Source: Carposina sasakii (lineage: Eukaryota; Arthropoda; Insecta; Lepidoptera; Carposinidae). Taken from it: 64,000 bases of DNA. Below are positions 1-10,514 of this stretch, piece after piece; position 1 is the first letter of the stretch; every line of letters begins with the position of its first letter. Where the stretch lies: contig CP053161.1 of the NCBI GenBank assembly GCA_014607495.2, positions 11,727,115 through 11,791,114 of the forward strand, read 5' to 3'. The notes beneath the pieces were generated by a model that made no database searches, had not been told where the DNA came from, and worked only from the letters and a program-made list of their open reading frames with translations. The translations under genes and the position numbers were made by a program.

Positions 1-725
1 ATCTATAATAGGAAAGATCTGTATTTATTTCGTTTCGTAACTCTAAAAATTATATTAGGAGTTAGGCAATTTTTGTTTTATTATGGGAGTACGTAGATAT
101 AATGAGTGGTCGTAAAATAGTTTCAGTAGTTAAAATAAAACAAACAAACGTGAACTCTGTCTATATAATTCTTAAAATTAAGCTAAGCAGATGTTGTAAT
201 GTTTTATCAAAACAACAATGTGGATGTCTATTCTGTTGTTTGTCAATTTTTTTTTAACATAATAAGAACTTCCAGGGCGTAACAACAGTCAGCCCGCAGA
301 AAATTTCTGAATATACCCTAAAACTCAGTTATAAGCTTCAAAATCGATTTCCCAATATTCCGAAGTGCACAATAGAATACGTGCAAAACATAATTAAAGC
401 TAAACCATAATTGAGCCCAACAATTAATTGCAGAATAATTGCAATTAAATTGGTCCGGCGAAATCCAAAATCATCGAATTTGCATCACAATTTGAAATTC
501 GTGTATCGCTTTTTAAATTACTCGGTTAATAAGCTCTATGCTCTGTTTATTGCATAGCTAGAGCAAAGTGGATTCATTCAACGTTCCTATATGCAAGGAC
601 AGTTATAAAGGAAGGTGAGTTACGCTCAATTTCAACACTAAAATAAAATAATAATCTCGTAACTTTTTTTATTCTATGTAAACAACAAAACACTTAATCT
701 GAGAAATGCAAAAAAACTCTCAAAA
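1..725. other. AT-rich sequence, nothing recognised
   Basis: No coding frame of note and no repeat that I can match elsewhere in the window. A short A/T-homopolymer-rich background only. Confidence 0.5.
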
Positions 726-940
726 TTATTTATTGAAATTGGCTGTCACATGACTCAAGGTCCTGTGTCTCCTATGGCGCAGAGGGCTTCCACAGAGCTC
801 CGTCATCTCTCGATTTTGAACTTCATGGTCCAGGTCCTCCATTAGATCTTCACGTCCACCATGATCGCCCCCACCAGGTTTGCTTGGTTTGCTTATGCTT
901 TCTCTGAGATTCCAGTCTACGGTTTGCATTGGTATAGATT
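726..940 (-). pseudogene. possible LINE ORF2 3'-end remnant
   Basis: On the minus strand two frames carry fragments (SVEALCAIGDTGP in one, a GGGDHGGRED stretch in the other) resembling the 3' end of a LINE-like frame at 59155-59320, which contains SVEALCP followed by GTQEY. The agreement is short and the frame is broken by stops, so it is at best a decayed C-terminus of a non-LTR retrotransposon protein. The RTE copy at 953-1601 interrupts this region, and 1614-1760 may continue it. Family not identified. Confidence 0.3.
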
Positions 941-952
941 AAGATTCCTTCG

Positions 953-1601
953 CCGATGTGCCGCCCACTCCTGTACTGGTTGGGAGCTCGATGCTTGAAG
1001 TTGTTGACAAGTATGTTTACCTGGAACAGATGGTCAAACTAGGTAAGTCCAACTTTGAGAAAGAGGTAACTCGGCGAATCCAACTCGGCTGGGCAGCGTT
1101 CGGGAAACTACGAAGCTTATTTGTGTCCAAAATACCCCAGTCCTTAAAGACGAAGGTATTCAACCAGTGTGTGCTGCCGGTGATGACCTACGGTGCCGAG
1201 ACGTGGTATCTAACTATGTGCTTCATAAAAAAGCTCAGGATCGCACAGCGAGCGATGGAGAGAGCTATGCTTGGGATCTCTCTGCGTGATCGAATCAGAA
1301 ATGAGGAGATCCGCAGACGTACAAAGATCACCGACATAGCTGAACGGTCCAGCAAACTGAAGTGGCAATGGGCAGGGCACATAGCTCGAAGAACTGATGG
1401 CCGATGGAGTCGGAAAGTTCTAGAGTGGATACCACGTATCGGCAAGCGCAGCGTGGGAAGACCACCCGCGAGGTGGACGGATGACCTCGCCAAGGTTGCG
1501 GGCGTCGGTTGGATGCAGGCTGCTTCCGACCGGTCGGAGTAGAGGTTGTTGGGGGAGGCCTATGTCCAACAGTGGACTTCTCAGGGCTGTAAATGATGAT
1601 G
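953..1601 (+). mobile_element. 5'-truncated RTE-type LINE with 12-bp target duplication
   Basis: A non-LTR retrotransposon fragment in sense orientation. It is flanked by perfect direct repeats aagattccttcg at 941-952 and 1602-1613, the signature of target-primed reverse transcription. Its 3' end is the ATGATG-rich terminus shared with the copies at 39652-39984 and 47054-47299. Only the last third of the ORF is present, so the copy was dead on arrival. Confidence 0.88.
958..1596 (+). pseudogene. RTE LINE reverse transcriptase C-terminus, one premature stop
   Basis: Encodes the post-catalytic part of an endonuclease-reverse transcriptase. Visible motifs: VLPVMTYGAETW near residue 73 (typical region after the RT palm), LKWQWAGHIARR near residue 140, and the conserved tail RWTDDLAKVAGVGWMQAASD. 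In the sister copy at 39652 the next residues read RSVWRLLGEAYVQQWTSQG; here a TAG at 1540-1542 replaces the tryptophan, so the open frame stops at 1542 although the same frame continues to a natural stop at 1594-1596. The endonuclease domain and the RT catalytic motif are absent because of 5' truncation. The ATG at 958 is fortuitous. Family assignment to RTE is from recollection of lepidopteran RTE proteins. Confidence 0.85.
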
Positions 1602-1613
1602 AAGATTCCTTCG

Positions 1614-2205
1614 ATGCGTGTGACCGGTCCAGTATGGACGCAAAACCAGGCCCTTTACAGTGCCGTTATGTGCAATATTCCTTCAATGCCGCTATATCAC
1701 AGCACCGCTATCCTTTGATACAAAAGTTCAACCATATCTTCTAGCTATGCGGCCGCCAGTAAGTCGACAAAAGATGTTCTCATCCACCCTTAATATTCCC
1801 GTCAAAGAACAAATTTTCCAAATACTTAGCCATTCCAAATGAGAAACTAAAATAATAGGGGGTGAAAATGGCGCACATCGGAAAATTTGCATACTCGCCT
1901 ATAAATTATACATGTCAAATACGTTAAGAGAAATTCACCCCTAGGGCTGCTTCCCTCTAATAAGAAGGGATGCTGCCGAAATAATGGTCAAATTACGTAA
2001 GCTTATTATTAATGAGTGTCAGCGATCGATGAAGACAACCCTTAGATCGTAATTAGAGGGTGTCATTTGAATAGGGTGTCAAACATTTTGTGTCACCGTT
2101 TTAGGTGTCATTTCAATAGTTTTATGGGATTAATGCTTCTTGTCCAGTCGTGCGTTCATCCTCATTAATTCGGCCGAGCAATTCATTAAGCTTCAACGTC
2201 TTTGG
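1614..2205. other. no gene recognised
   Basis: Holds a possible continuation of the LINE-like remnant (to about 1760) and, at 2058-2120, three loosely repeated GTGTCA motifs of unknown meaning. No supported gene. Confidence 0.4.
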
Positions 2206-2560
2206 GGTAACCAGAACTGCAGAATAATAAGAGAGGTCCCAGAGCAGGTACAGATGTAAACAAGTTGCTAGGTTATCGCCTGATATGAGAGAAAGCCAGC
2301 CCCCTTATTACCTAACTAGCAAAAGCAAAGCGATAGCGAAAATTGTACAAAAATCGCTGATTGCTTGTCAAATTCGTATTACGTAAAATGAATTTCAAAG
2401 GAACTTTGACATTTCAAAGGGAATATTGTACAATTTTGCTATCGCTTTGCTTCGACTTTGTTATTGCTTTTACGTAATCAGGGGGCCGAGTTCCTTAATC
2501 GACTCTTAAGACATACACGGAAGGAGATGCAGCTGATGTATTCTAGTAAAGCCTAGCACT
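2206..2560 (+). repeat. family D dispersed repeat, split by a MITE
   Basis: Matches the recurring family D layout: ccagaactgcag near the start, then cagatgtaaa, aagttgctag, tatcgcctga, and after the interruption gagttcctta, cgactctta, ggagatgcagctgatgtatt. Family D is a roughly 250-300 bp repeat seen about 15 times in this window in both orientations. No coding capacity and no terminal inverted repeat seen; class unknown. The 2300-2485 palindromic element sits inside it. Confidence 0.7.
2300..2485. mobile_element. palindromic MITE with CCCCCT termini
   Basis: Termini cccccttattac (2300-2311) and gtaatcaggggg (2474-2485) are inverted copies with one mismatch, and inner arms containing gcaaagcgatagcgaaaatt and its complement pair as well, so the 186-bp unit is an imperfect hairpin. 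It splits a family D copy. Arms of the same element occur at 24886-24960 and 36118-36172. No coding; a DNA-transposon-derived foldback element. Confidence 0.75.
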
Positions 2561-2570
2561 GGAATCAATA

Positions 2571-4400
2571 AATATAAATAAATCTCTACGAGTATATTCC
2601 ATTCCTCAGTAACCATCACCAGATTTTTTTTAATGGTCTGTGCCGTCTACCTCTCAACACGAATTTAATAAAAACTGTTAATAATTTAATATAAATGTCA
2701 ATAACCGGAACCGTATCGAATTTTTAAAACAACATTTTGGCATCAAAATAAACTCACCCCTTTGATAAAATCTAATCCCACAAAAGAAATTGAACAACAC
2801 AAAAGAATCTCAAATATAACTGAGTTTTAACAATAAAGTAGGCTAAAGTAACAAAAGGTTAAGCCACGAGTTTGCCAGATAAAAAATGTGGTAGCAATTT
2901 TAATTTTCGATAGCCCGAAGGCAAAACAGTGCGAGTTGCGATACTGTGTTTTTATACATTTGAAATTCGGTGTTTAGCGTAAGTTATAAGAGACGGCGTT
3001 TATAATATGAGAGCTGTATATAACAAGAATATTTTTAATGAAAAGAAATTAATAAGCTCATACTAGAGTTTTGAAATTGGTCATAAAGCAACAACATCTT
3101 AATCAAATGTGTCGCGTATCTATAGTAGGTACAATAAATAAGACATAAATTTGCTTGAAACAAATTATCACCCTATGCAGCTTACAGCAGTGTCCTGTCA
3201 CTTATTCAGCTTACATTAATTTGATGTTCTAGCCAGAGACACACGTTTGTCGAACATTTGGTCAAACAAATCACCATTGGCGTGTTCAACTATACAGCAT
3301 TGGTGCTTTGATAAAAATTAACATAGGAAGACTTTCAGTAGTAAAATTTCATACAAGCTTTTATTTAAATTCCCATTAATGCAAATTTTGGAATCCTGGA
3401 CCATATCCCGGTGATCAATTTAGCTTAAAAATAACATTATTATCATGTAATTTTTATGATATGATGCTATGATTTTTAACTTTGACCAAAGATATATTTT
3501 ATGTATGAAGTATAAAAGGTATGATGACAAAAAATGGTACCTATTTGGTCTTAATTTGAAAAATATACTTCAACATTACAATAATTATTTTAGTTTGTGT
3601 AATAATAAGTTAGTTTTAAAGTTTTTATTTATTAAAATTAAATGTTTTTTTATAATAAAATATTAACACGTTGACGTGTGACCACTATTTGCAGAGTTGG
3701 ATTAAGTTGGTCTCCCACCACCAACACACGTGAGGTCTTATATTGACGTTGGGCCAATATATCATTTTAGGCCAATGTTTACATCGATCACCGTAATAAA
3801 AAATCATAATAAATTATTTTTTTAAAAGTATTTTTGATTGAAAATGTGATATTATCCGCTGATTATTAATATGAAATGAAACCTTTTGAAGATTATTCAC
3901 TTAAAGTATGATATTCCCTCAGAAACGTTCACTTTTAAGGATTTTTTTTTGCAATTTAGCACGTCTTGTCTATACCGTTGTCATAGATGAACTAAATCTT
4001 GTGATCTGCGCTCGACAGTTTTGAGCATATCACGACGTTCCGTATATTGAGAACTGACCCTATATCTAGTAATAATTCATCTAAGATCGCATATAAGTTA
4101 TCTAATAGCTAAAGCTTATCCTTTAAGCTACCGTGAAAAAAAAAACGAAAAAGTACAGCCAAAGATCAAAAAGTATGACTTTATATAAACATTTTTATGA
4201 ATCCCTTTCTGTGCTTAGGTAGTATACCTGTCCCTGCAGGCCATTTGCATTCTCCTAGATTTTGAAGCAATCCAACCAACTGTATAATTTTCTTCAATAG
4301 GTATTTTTTTATATACTCGTATGTTTTAGCTTTGCAATAAACTAAAGAACTAGTTAAAAAGCGAAATATTCATATCTATTTATCAACGGTACTATTACAA
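2571..4400. other. AT-rich stretch, no gene recognised
   Basis: Only short AT-rich open frames (for example 3469-3666) with no recognisable product. A small palindrome (acacgttgacgtgt near 3667) is noted. Confidence 0.45.
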
Positions 4401-4402
4401 AT

Positions 4403-4975
4403 ATGTGTTTAATGTTAGACACACCGTTTACAATTGACATTTGTCAGAAAAATTTATGGACTCTCTGTCAAATTCATGAAAAGTTGAAATTCGTTTGTAA
4501 CAACACGGTTATGTTTAAAATTGTTAATGTTTTAAATGTTCAGTCAGTTGAGACCAAAATACAAGAATACAAAAATATTTCCACAAATATAAGTAAGAAG
4601 AAAACTACAAACAAACGAATGCACAATGTAATCCATTTAAAATTTCACTCCACTCAAGCTAGACATGTTATTCACGATTTATATTCTGTATCTACCTGAG
4701 AGGTTTCAGACTTCTGGAGATATGTAGTTGGGAAAAATTACACGCTGGGGAATCTTGTTTTGGGTCAAATGAAAATTTTATATTTTTACTTAGATTTATT
4801 AAAGTATGTATATTATATAAAAGAAAGTTACATGATATAAATGTTATATTGACTCGGCAAAATAAAGAATTGGCGAAGATTAACAATGAACTTGATATAT
4901 TTGTTCCCACGTTAAGCCAATATATTACCACAATTCTTAGGAACGTCCTCAGCTGTTCAATGTTACAACGGTAAA
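4403..4975 (+). pseudogene. unrecognised, frameshifted coding-like remnant
   Basis: A 98-residue frame from 4403 to 4699 ends in a stop; an overlapping frame then stays open to a TAA near 4973, containing RGFRLLEICSWEKLHAGE and, later, NKELAKINNELDIFVPTL. Two long consecutive frames joined by one shift suggest a decayed ORF, possibly of a transposon, but I recognise no family, catalytic motif or domain. The downstream (AAAT)n-tailed segment at 5060-5160 could be its 3' end. The AT-rich codon content also allows that it is chance. Confidence 0.25.
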
Positions 4976-5059
4976 TATTTATGGGTTACAAGCGTTACAA
5001 GGTAATTAAGCTTTGTCCTTAATTATTATTATTTTGTCTTCTTTTACTTTTCTGTCTGT

Positions 5060-5160
5060 CTGTATTTGCGTTACACTCTAGATAGTTTGTTTATAATTTG
5101 TATAGTTTAAGTTGCATGGAATTGTAATGTGTAGTGTGTGACAAATAAATAAATAAATAA
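5060..5160 (+). repeat. retroelement-like 3' tail ending in (AAAT)n
   Basis: Runs through gtgacaaataaataaataaa, a simple tail typical of non-LTR retroelement 3' ends. What it terminates is uncertain; see the frame upstream. Confidence 0.35.
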
Positions 5161-5167
5161 ACATGCA

Positions 5168-5330
5168 GAGTAGCCAGAACTGCAGGATTGCGAATTGGAT
5201 CCCACAGCCACGTTTAGTATAGCGGGGTCAGATGTAAAATATCAGGGACAAGTTGCTAGCTTGAGAGTATGCTCCTAAGTTCCTTAGTACAACATACACG
5301 GAAGGCGGAAGAAAATACAGCTAGTGAAGC
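5168..5330 (+). repeat. family D dispersed repeat
   Basis: Contains ccagaactgcagga, gatcccacagccacgttta, cagatgtaaa, caagttgctag, gttccttagt and acatacacggaagg in the family order. Internal length is slightly reduced relative to other copies. Confidence 0.7.
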
Positions 5331-6626
5331 CCTCACTATTGATGATACTTGAGAAACAAAAAGTCATCCATAAATCAACAATGTAGTTTTTTGTTATATT
5401 TTTAGTTGTTATTTAAAATTCTGCTTGGCTAAGGGAAATTGGATTTAAAATAATAAGAAAAACGACAAAAGAATTAAAATTCTGATATTCATAGAATTAT
5501 AAATATGCTTAAAAGTTAAATTATTATTAGATTACCAATGTTAAAGGGACTGATGTAGAAACTACACATCACAGAGACAGTAGTACAGATTGGTAAACAC
5601 TAAATAAACAAAACAAAGATCAAACCTATCGTAATGAATCCCGAAGTTAAACAGAATTTTAAATGAAATGACACAAGCGAACGTACGGAACTGTAAGGCC
5701 AACTATCCATGAAATTAACTAAGCTAATAGCGATATGATTATAAATCTAAACAGAAAGAATACACATTCAAAGCCTTGATCTGATAGGCAGAAGAAATCA
5801 TTCGTTTTTTAAGTATTAGAAAGTATCATGTATGGTTCATTTCTAAAAGTGAAGAAGGTTAGTTAAATACTATTTGTGGTTCGGTTGTGTATTGTTACAT
5901 GCTGCTTTTGCTTTGTCACTTTTTGCTAGGTTTGTTGAAAGAAATATATAAAAATATAAGCGTATACCTATAATTGCACATTGTATTAAAGTTTACATTA
6001 TTTCTTGTTTAAGGGGTGTAAGTAAAGAACGCTATGATAAACGTGGTGGGATTTCCTTTGTGATTTTGCAGTTCTGGCGATGCCCCATTTCGAAAATAGA
6101 GCCGTGTGTGTATGTATAGGTACAACAAATAATAAAAATAATATTTACGATGTGTCTTATAGGATTTAATAATTTTATACACAAACAAAGACAGGTTGTT
6201 GTACTACATCTTAAGTGATGTTTAAATTTAGTTTAAGTTAGTTATCACTGGAATCAAGCCTTACTAGTCGCAAAGTTAGACAAAGTTTACCTTTCAGAGC
6301 ATTTATGCCGAGTTCTGTTCTATGTAAATGGTTTGCCATTAAAATTAATTTGACTCCTGTTCCTCAGTCCCCTATTCATTTCCTCTCCACAATCAAGCAA
6401 TCTGTTTACAATGAAGCAATTAATTCGCATTTTCATTGTTCAAAGTCGCCGGTTAATTTTTTAGTGAGTTTCAATAGCATGTTGTATGTCTTTTTGTATT
6501 AATTTTCGGTACTGTTAACACTGTATGCGTTATTTTGATTTACATTTTGCTTTTATACAATGTACAGCTTTTCGAAAAGGCATGTTGAGGAAATTCATAT
6601 GTGTGTATAAGTATAGAAACATCCAT
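5331..6626. other. no gene; one family D fragment
   Basis: A minus-oriented family D end lies at about 6058-6115 (gattttgcagttctggc followed by a ccccattt tract and gccgtgtg). The remainder holds nothing recognised; the open frame at 6305-6502 shows no known motif. Confidence 0.45.
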
Positions 6627-6662
6627 GACGTGATGCAGCTGACGTGTTCTAGTGAAGCATCG
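6627..6662 (+). repeat. family D fragment
   Basis: gatgcagctgacgtgttcta followed by gtgaagc matches the distal end of family D. It is followed by an AAAT-rich microsatellite to about 6720. Confidence 0.5.
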
Positions 6663-6891
6663 TAAAAGGATAGAGAAGTAACACATATAAATAAATAAAT
6701 AAAAAAATAAATAAAAAAAATATTTTCCCCCAATCCATGCGGACAAAGTCGCAGGGTTCCGCTAGTGCAATATAAATGCTAACAAAATAAAGTTTTTTGA
6801 CGTGAAACTGTCAACAGTCTATTAAGAGCCCTCCACTGTTAATAAATGGCGGTTAAACATGCAACAATCGAATGGCGAAGGACAAACGCGA

Positions 6892-7121
6892 AGGCATATA
6901 ATAAAATTGTAATGGATCGATCTTTGTGCACGATAATCACAGAAACGGCTGGACCGATTTCGATGCAGTTTTCAGGAATATATTGTGACGGACAAAAAGT
7001 AGCCTATGTGACTTAACATATAGGCTACTTTTTATTCCGGGGAAATTTTTTTATCCCGGATAATTTCGACATTTTGTTTCTTCTGCAGTCCACGCGGACG
7101 GAGTCGCGGGCGTCCACTAGT
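6892..7121 (+). mobile_element. Helitron-like non-autonomous element
   Basis: Begins catataataaaattgtaa and ends ggacggagtcgcgggcgtcc then actagt. The ggacg/cgtcc pair makes a short hairpin a few bases before CTAGT, as expected for a Helitron 3' end. The middle (ggaccgatttcgatgcagtt) is shared with copies at 40764, 17055, 31142 and 35607. This copy additionally has a 14-bp-arm hairpin at 6986-7031 (aaaaagtagcctat and its complement). Classification as Helitron/HINE is from recollection of similar lepidopteran repeats. Confidence 0.65.
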
Positions 7122-7124
7122 AAG

Positions 7125-7310
7125 TAAATATAAATGAATATTTTCACACTTCACAATACATTAACCTAGTAACATCCCCAAGGTAGTGGATACTAAGCAA
7201 CAGCATATAAATACATAGATAAGTATAGGAACTTCCATAGGTATAGAAACAAACATATAGTATTTATCATAATATCAATGTTAGAACCCAGGACCTATAG
7301 CTTATATGAC
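7125..7310 (-). mobile_element. tRNA-derived SINE, minus strand, degraded
   Basis: Read on the minus strand it follows the SINE at 44908-45150: gctataggtcctgggttcta (B-box region), then caaacattgat analogue, tatacttatctatgtattta and gttgcttagtatccac. The 5' tRNA head is largely lost. Class III RNA polymerase transcript-derived, mobilised by a LINE. Confidence 0.65.
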
Positions 7311-8405
7311 CTATTTATCTTAGCTAAAAAGTATAAATACCTACAAAAAATATAACTATTCCAACCAGTTTCCTAAATTATTTAATTAATAAAGCGCATT
7401 TGTCTAGTGCAGAGACAAACACAATATGTTCCTATTTTATAGTTTATAATACAGTAACAAGCCTTAGATCTATGTTGACCTTAGCCATAAATACGTTGAG
7501 CGAGCCCTTAAAAGGTTTATTAAACAAATAAAGCATAAAATAAACCCTTTACACGCATATTACTCATGAAAAATCACTTTACCTACCCATATCCGCACGA
7601 CGCTTGACATTTTTGTAGTAATATAAAAGAAAATTATGTGTGTGTTACAAAATTGTGAATATTTAAGGCGAAATAGGTTCTACTGTTGGTGCCACAAAAT
7701 ATAATTTTTTATGTCAAGTTTTATAAAAAAAAAGTGATTATTCACTTTTACCAAAATACATTACAGTCAATATACTTACATATTATATTTTGAAGAAATA
7801 ATAATTATACGTTTCAGATCAGTCTAAATCCATTTTTGCTTCTACCTAACTCGATTTCGAAGGAATCCAACTTTCTATCCAAAACAGCTTATTTTATGCG
7901 AATATTCCCTGAATCATCCATTTATATAGTGGCGGTTCCAATAGTAGGACCTATTTCACTTTAAGTGTAAAAAATATAATAAAACAGTCACAAAAATAGG
8001 CATGTTGTCAAGTCGCATGCTAGAGGCTCGTTTACAAAGCAGATACGTTAAATAGGCGGCAGACAGTTAAATGTCACATAGATTATTTTGTTGAAAAAAA
8101 AACACGTTATCATAATGACCTATAATACATTTCACACAAGAAATGTCCTGAAGGTTTGCAGTTATAATATTATATAGATTTTATATTTTTTCATAGAAGA
8201 AATATATTAGAAGAAAGTTATAATAAAAATACTGTAAAATAAGTTCAATAGTAGGTAAAAAGAAGAACATTTTAAATTATTTGAAATATAACATTCATAG
8301 GCCTCATATAGACCAATGACGTTCTTATTCCCATCTATAATATAAAGAAGTTAGGCAATTTAAAATCATTTAAAATTTAATGTACATACTTAGTATGTCA
8401 TACCT
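7311..8405. other. no gene recognised
   Basis: AT-rich; no supported frame and no match to the repeat families defined here. Confidence 0.45.
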
Positions 8406-8409
8406 ATAT

Positions 8410-8850
8410 TTATTTTTCACACGTAATTTATCTCGAAAACTAGAATCTCCTCATTATCACTGGAAGAGATCATTTTTCTCCATAGAACATTACCTGGGAA
8501 GTCTCGTTTCCAATAATATTTCCAAAGTTGATAGTGCTTCTCTTAACTTTCTTATCTCACATTTCTAGATCCAAATATTAAGTCTACTCTTTCACTATTT
8601 TATATTACTTACACTTGTAATCACTACATATTGAATAATTAAACGAACTTACCTTAAGTGACGTACTATTTTAATTATATGAAGAGCTTAGTCCGAGATA
8701 CTTAGTAGTACCGCCCATAACTCGCTTGTAGAACGCGTCTGTTTAAGGGAAAAAAAAAAAAATATCCCAGTGCATGGCATAAACTTACTTTATTTCGTTT
8801 AGAGTTACTAACAGATACCTTCTTAGGGTAATGGGAGGTGAAGCGGACAG
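8410..8850 (-). mobile_element. degenerate, internally replaced MITE family B copy
   Basis: Segment 8410-8560 matches the start of family B in the orientation of 29183-29557 (gaatctcct, atcatttttctccat, acctgggaagt). Segment 8745-8842 matches its other end (cccagtgcatggcataaact then tactttattt). The expected middle is missing and foreign sequence, including a 55-bp repeat and an inverted-repeat arm, lies between. Confidence 0.55.
8578..8632 (+). repeat. 55-bp exact repeat, copy 1
   Basis: Identical over 55 bases to 13622-13676; contains ctctttcactattttatatt and ttgtaatcactacatatt. Not assignable to a family. Confidence 0.85.
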
Positions 8851-8878
8851 CTCTTCATATAATTAAAATAGAACGTCC
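8659..8878. mobile_element. candidate TIR element, ~220 bp
   Basis: A 22-bp perfect inverted pair lies at 8667-8688 and 8849-8870 (core taattatatgaagagct), extending to about 29 bp with two mismatches. Enclosed sequence includes the distal MITE B fragment, so the boundaries are a mosaic rather than a clean element. Confidence 0.45.
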
Positions 8879-8880
8879 TT

Positions 8881-10180
8881 AATATTTAATTTATTCAATT
8901 TATTCTCCAGCAAGTCCTGATTAACTGGAAGTAGAATGTTATAGAAGCATGTACCTAAGCTGTAACATTTTTGATATCTGGAATAAATATCTTAATTATT
9001 TATCAGTCTTTATTATCTCATAATCAGTCAACATTTACATTCTAGACAGATTTTCTTTACAGCTAATATTAAGAGCTTTAACATAGCTAATAGTCTAAAT
9101 TAAAAAAGTCCCTAAGTTGCTCCGCCCAATACCCCGCACCCGCAATGATCATTTCTAAGGAGGTCTGTTATAATGATCTAGCGTTTATTGTGTTGACCAA
9201 ACAGTCTTCAATATGTTCGCGCGCTATTGAGCAGTCCTTGCTCAAGGCGCTAGTCAAACTTGCAGAGCATGTCGTTATTATAATGTGAGGAAATGTTTGT
9301 TTATTTTATCAAGACCGCTTGCTTGCATTTGTTTTGCAACGGCTAATGCTCTACAAATTAAAAGTTAAAAATAATTAATTCTATTACAATAAGTAACCTA
9401 TAGGTACGTTTAAATATAATCAATAATACAGGTTTTTGCATCATATTTATGTGAAATCATTGCAACAAGTATTAAAGTTGGTTGAGATCGCCCCGGATTA
9501 AGTAGATCAAAAGTATTTTATAATATCAGAAACCAGATACATATGTGATATGGGTTTCAGTTACATGTAGATCGCATATTTTAAAAAGGACAGGTGAGTC
9601 TGTTTGTGTACTAAGCTAGCAACATAACACATTTCTTTGTAAGTATTTCCAAAGAAATTGATTCTAAAAAATGCCGTTTCATTTAAGGATAACTATTGCT
9701 GTATGTTAAACTATATTAGGTATGTTAATCTAAAAGTGAACCATCTTTTAATCGCATTATCATCTCTTCCCAGCATGTGCATAAATAAAAAAAAACTTTA
9801 TTTAAAGATAAAAGTATGCGTATGCCGGTGACAATATAAATTGCAGTTTGATAAGCAACTATTCTCATATAGGATTGCAGTCAGTAATTTTTATATGATC
9901 CAATTATTTGTGACTAAAAAAAAACATTTTAGATGTGCGTTTATATAGTCATACAATTATTAAGTCGAACTAATCCTCTACACTCCACCATTGTTTTAGA
10001 AGAATATTGTACCTTATACAGTTTCAAAAGGAGATACCTTCTGTTCTATGAGGCTCCACCTCATACCATCACAACTGCAATCGGTGTATGTCTAAAATAG
10101 TTGGAAATGATGTTTAAAAATATGCAAACCCAAAGTTGCTTAGTAGAAGTGAAAGGAACAAGTGACAAAAGATCCTCTGA
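8881..10180. other. no gene recognised
   Basis: A slightly GC-richer patch at 9120-9280 stands out from AT-rich surroundings, but shows no frame or family I can name. Confidence 0.4.
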
Positions 10181-10216
10181 TGGTTCAAAATATATAGCAG
10201 GTAGGTAGAATCTCAC

Positions 10217-10338
10217 CACTAGATTTCTTCACGGGGAACATTACAGGGCTGGGTATGTCCATTTCGGTATACAACTTTGACGGGCGACTCCTAGGCTTTC
10301 TCTTTTTTGATTTTTTCGGCACAATTGGTTTTTGAATT
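10217..10338 (-). CDS. candidate isolated internal exon (unrecognised protein)
   Basis: On the minus strand a good splice acceptor (ttttgtttatag, ending at 10339) precedes 122 bases, followed by a donor-like gtgagatt beginning at 10216. The exon would carry 40 complete codons with one base left at each end. It reads KPIVPKKSKKRKPRSRPSKL followed by YTEMDIPSPVMFPVKKSSG: a basic, nuclear-localisation-like stretch then a proline-containing segment. Codon content is less AT-biased than the surroundings. No family recognised. The open frame continues in both directions, including into Helitron-like sequence upstream, so a single long ORF start is not credible; an exon of a host gene or a captured gene fragment fits better. 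Chance remains possible. Confidence 0.3.
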
Positions 10339-10359
10339 CTATAAACAAAATATTGTAGA

Positions 10360-10500
10360 AGTGCGACTCCGTCCGCGTGGACAGGCAAAAAATAAAAGTA
10401 GCCTATTGTTATAGTGTAAAAAGTAAATGTTCCATGCATGTTGGTGTAAAAACGTAGCCTATCACATTTATCGCGGTATTGTCGAGATGCAAATAAAAAT
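10360..10500 (-). mobile_element. Helitron-like fragment
   Basis: gcgactccgtccgcgtggac followed by aaaaagtagcc-like and tagcctatcac motifs matches the CTAGT-end half of the Helitron-like family, in the orientation of 17055-17400. The terminal CTAGT itself is missing. Its edge lies 20-odd bases from the candidate exon at 10217-10338. Confidence 0.5.
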
Positions 10501-10514
10501 ATCGGGATAGCCAA

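Noticed and set aside
1188..1493. 101-residue minus open frame
   Set aside because: Antisense shadow of the RTE reading frame at 958-1596.
9120..9280. Possible CpG-like or regulatory island
   Set aside because: Only a modest GC rise, no promoter motif or adjacent gene to support it.
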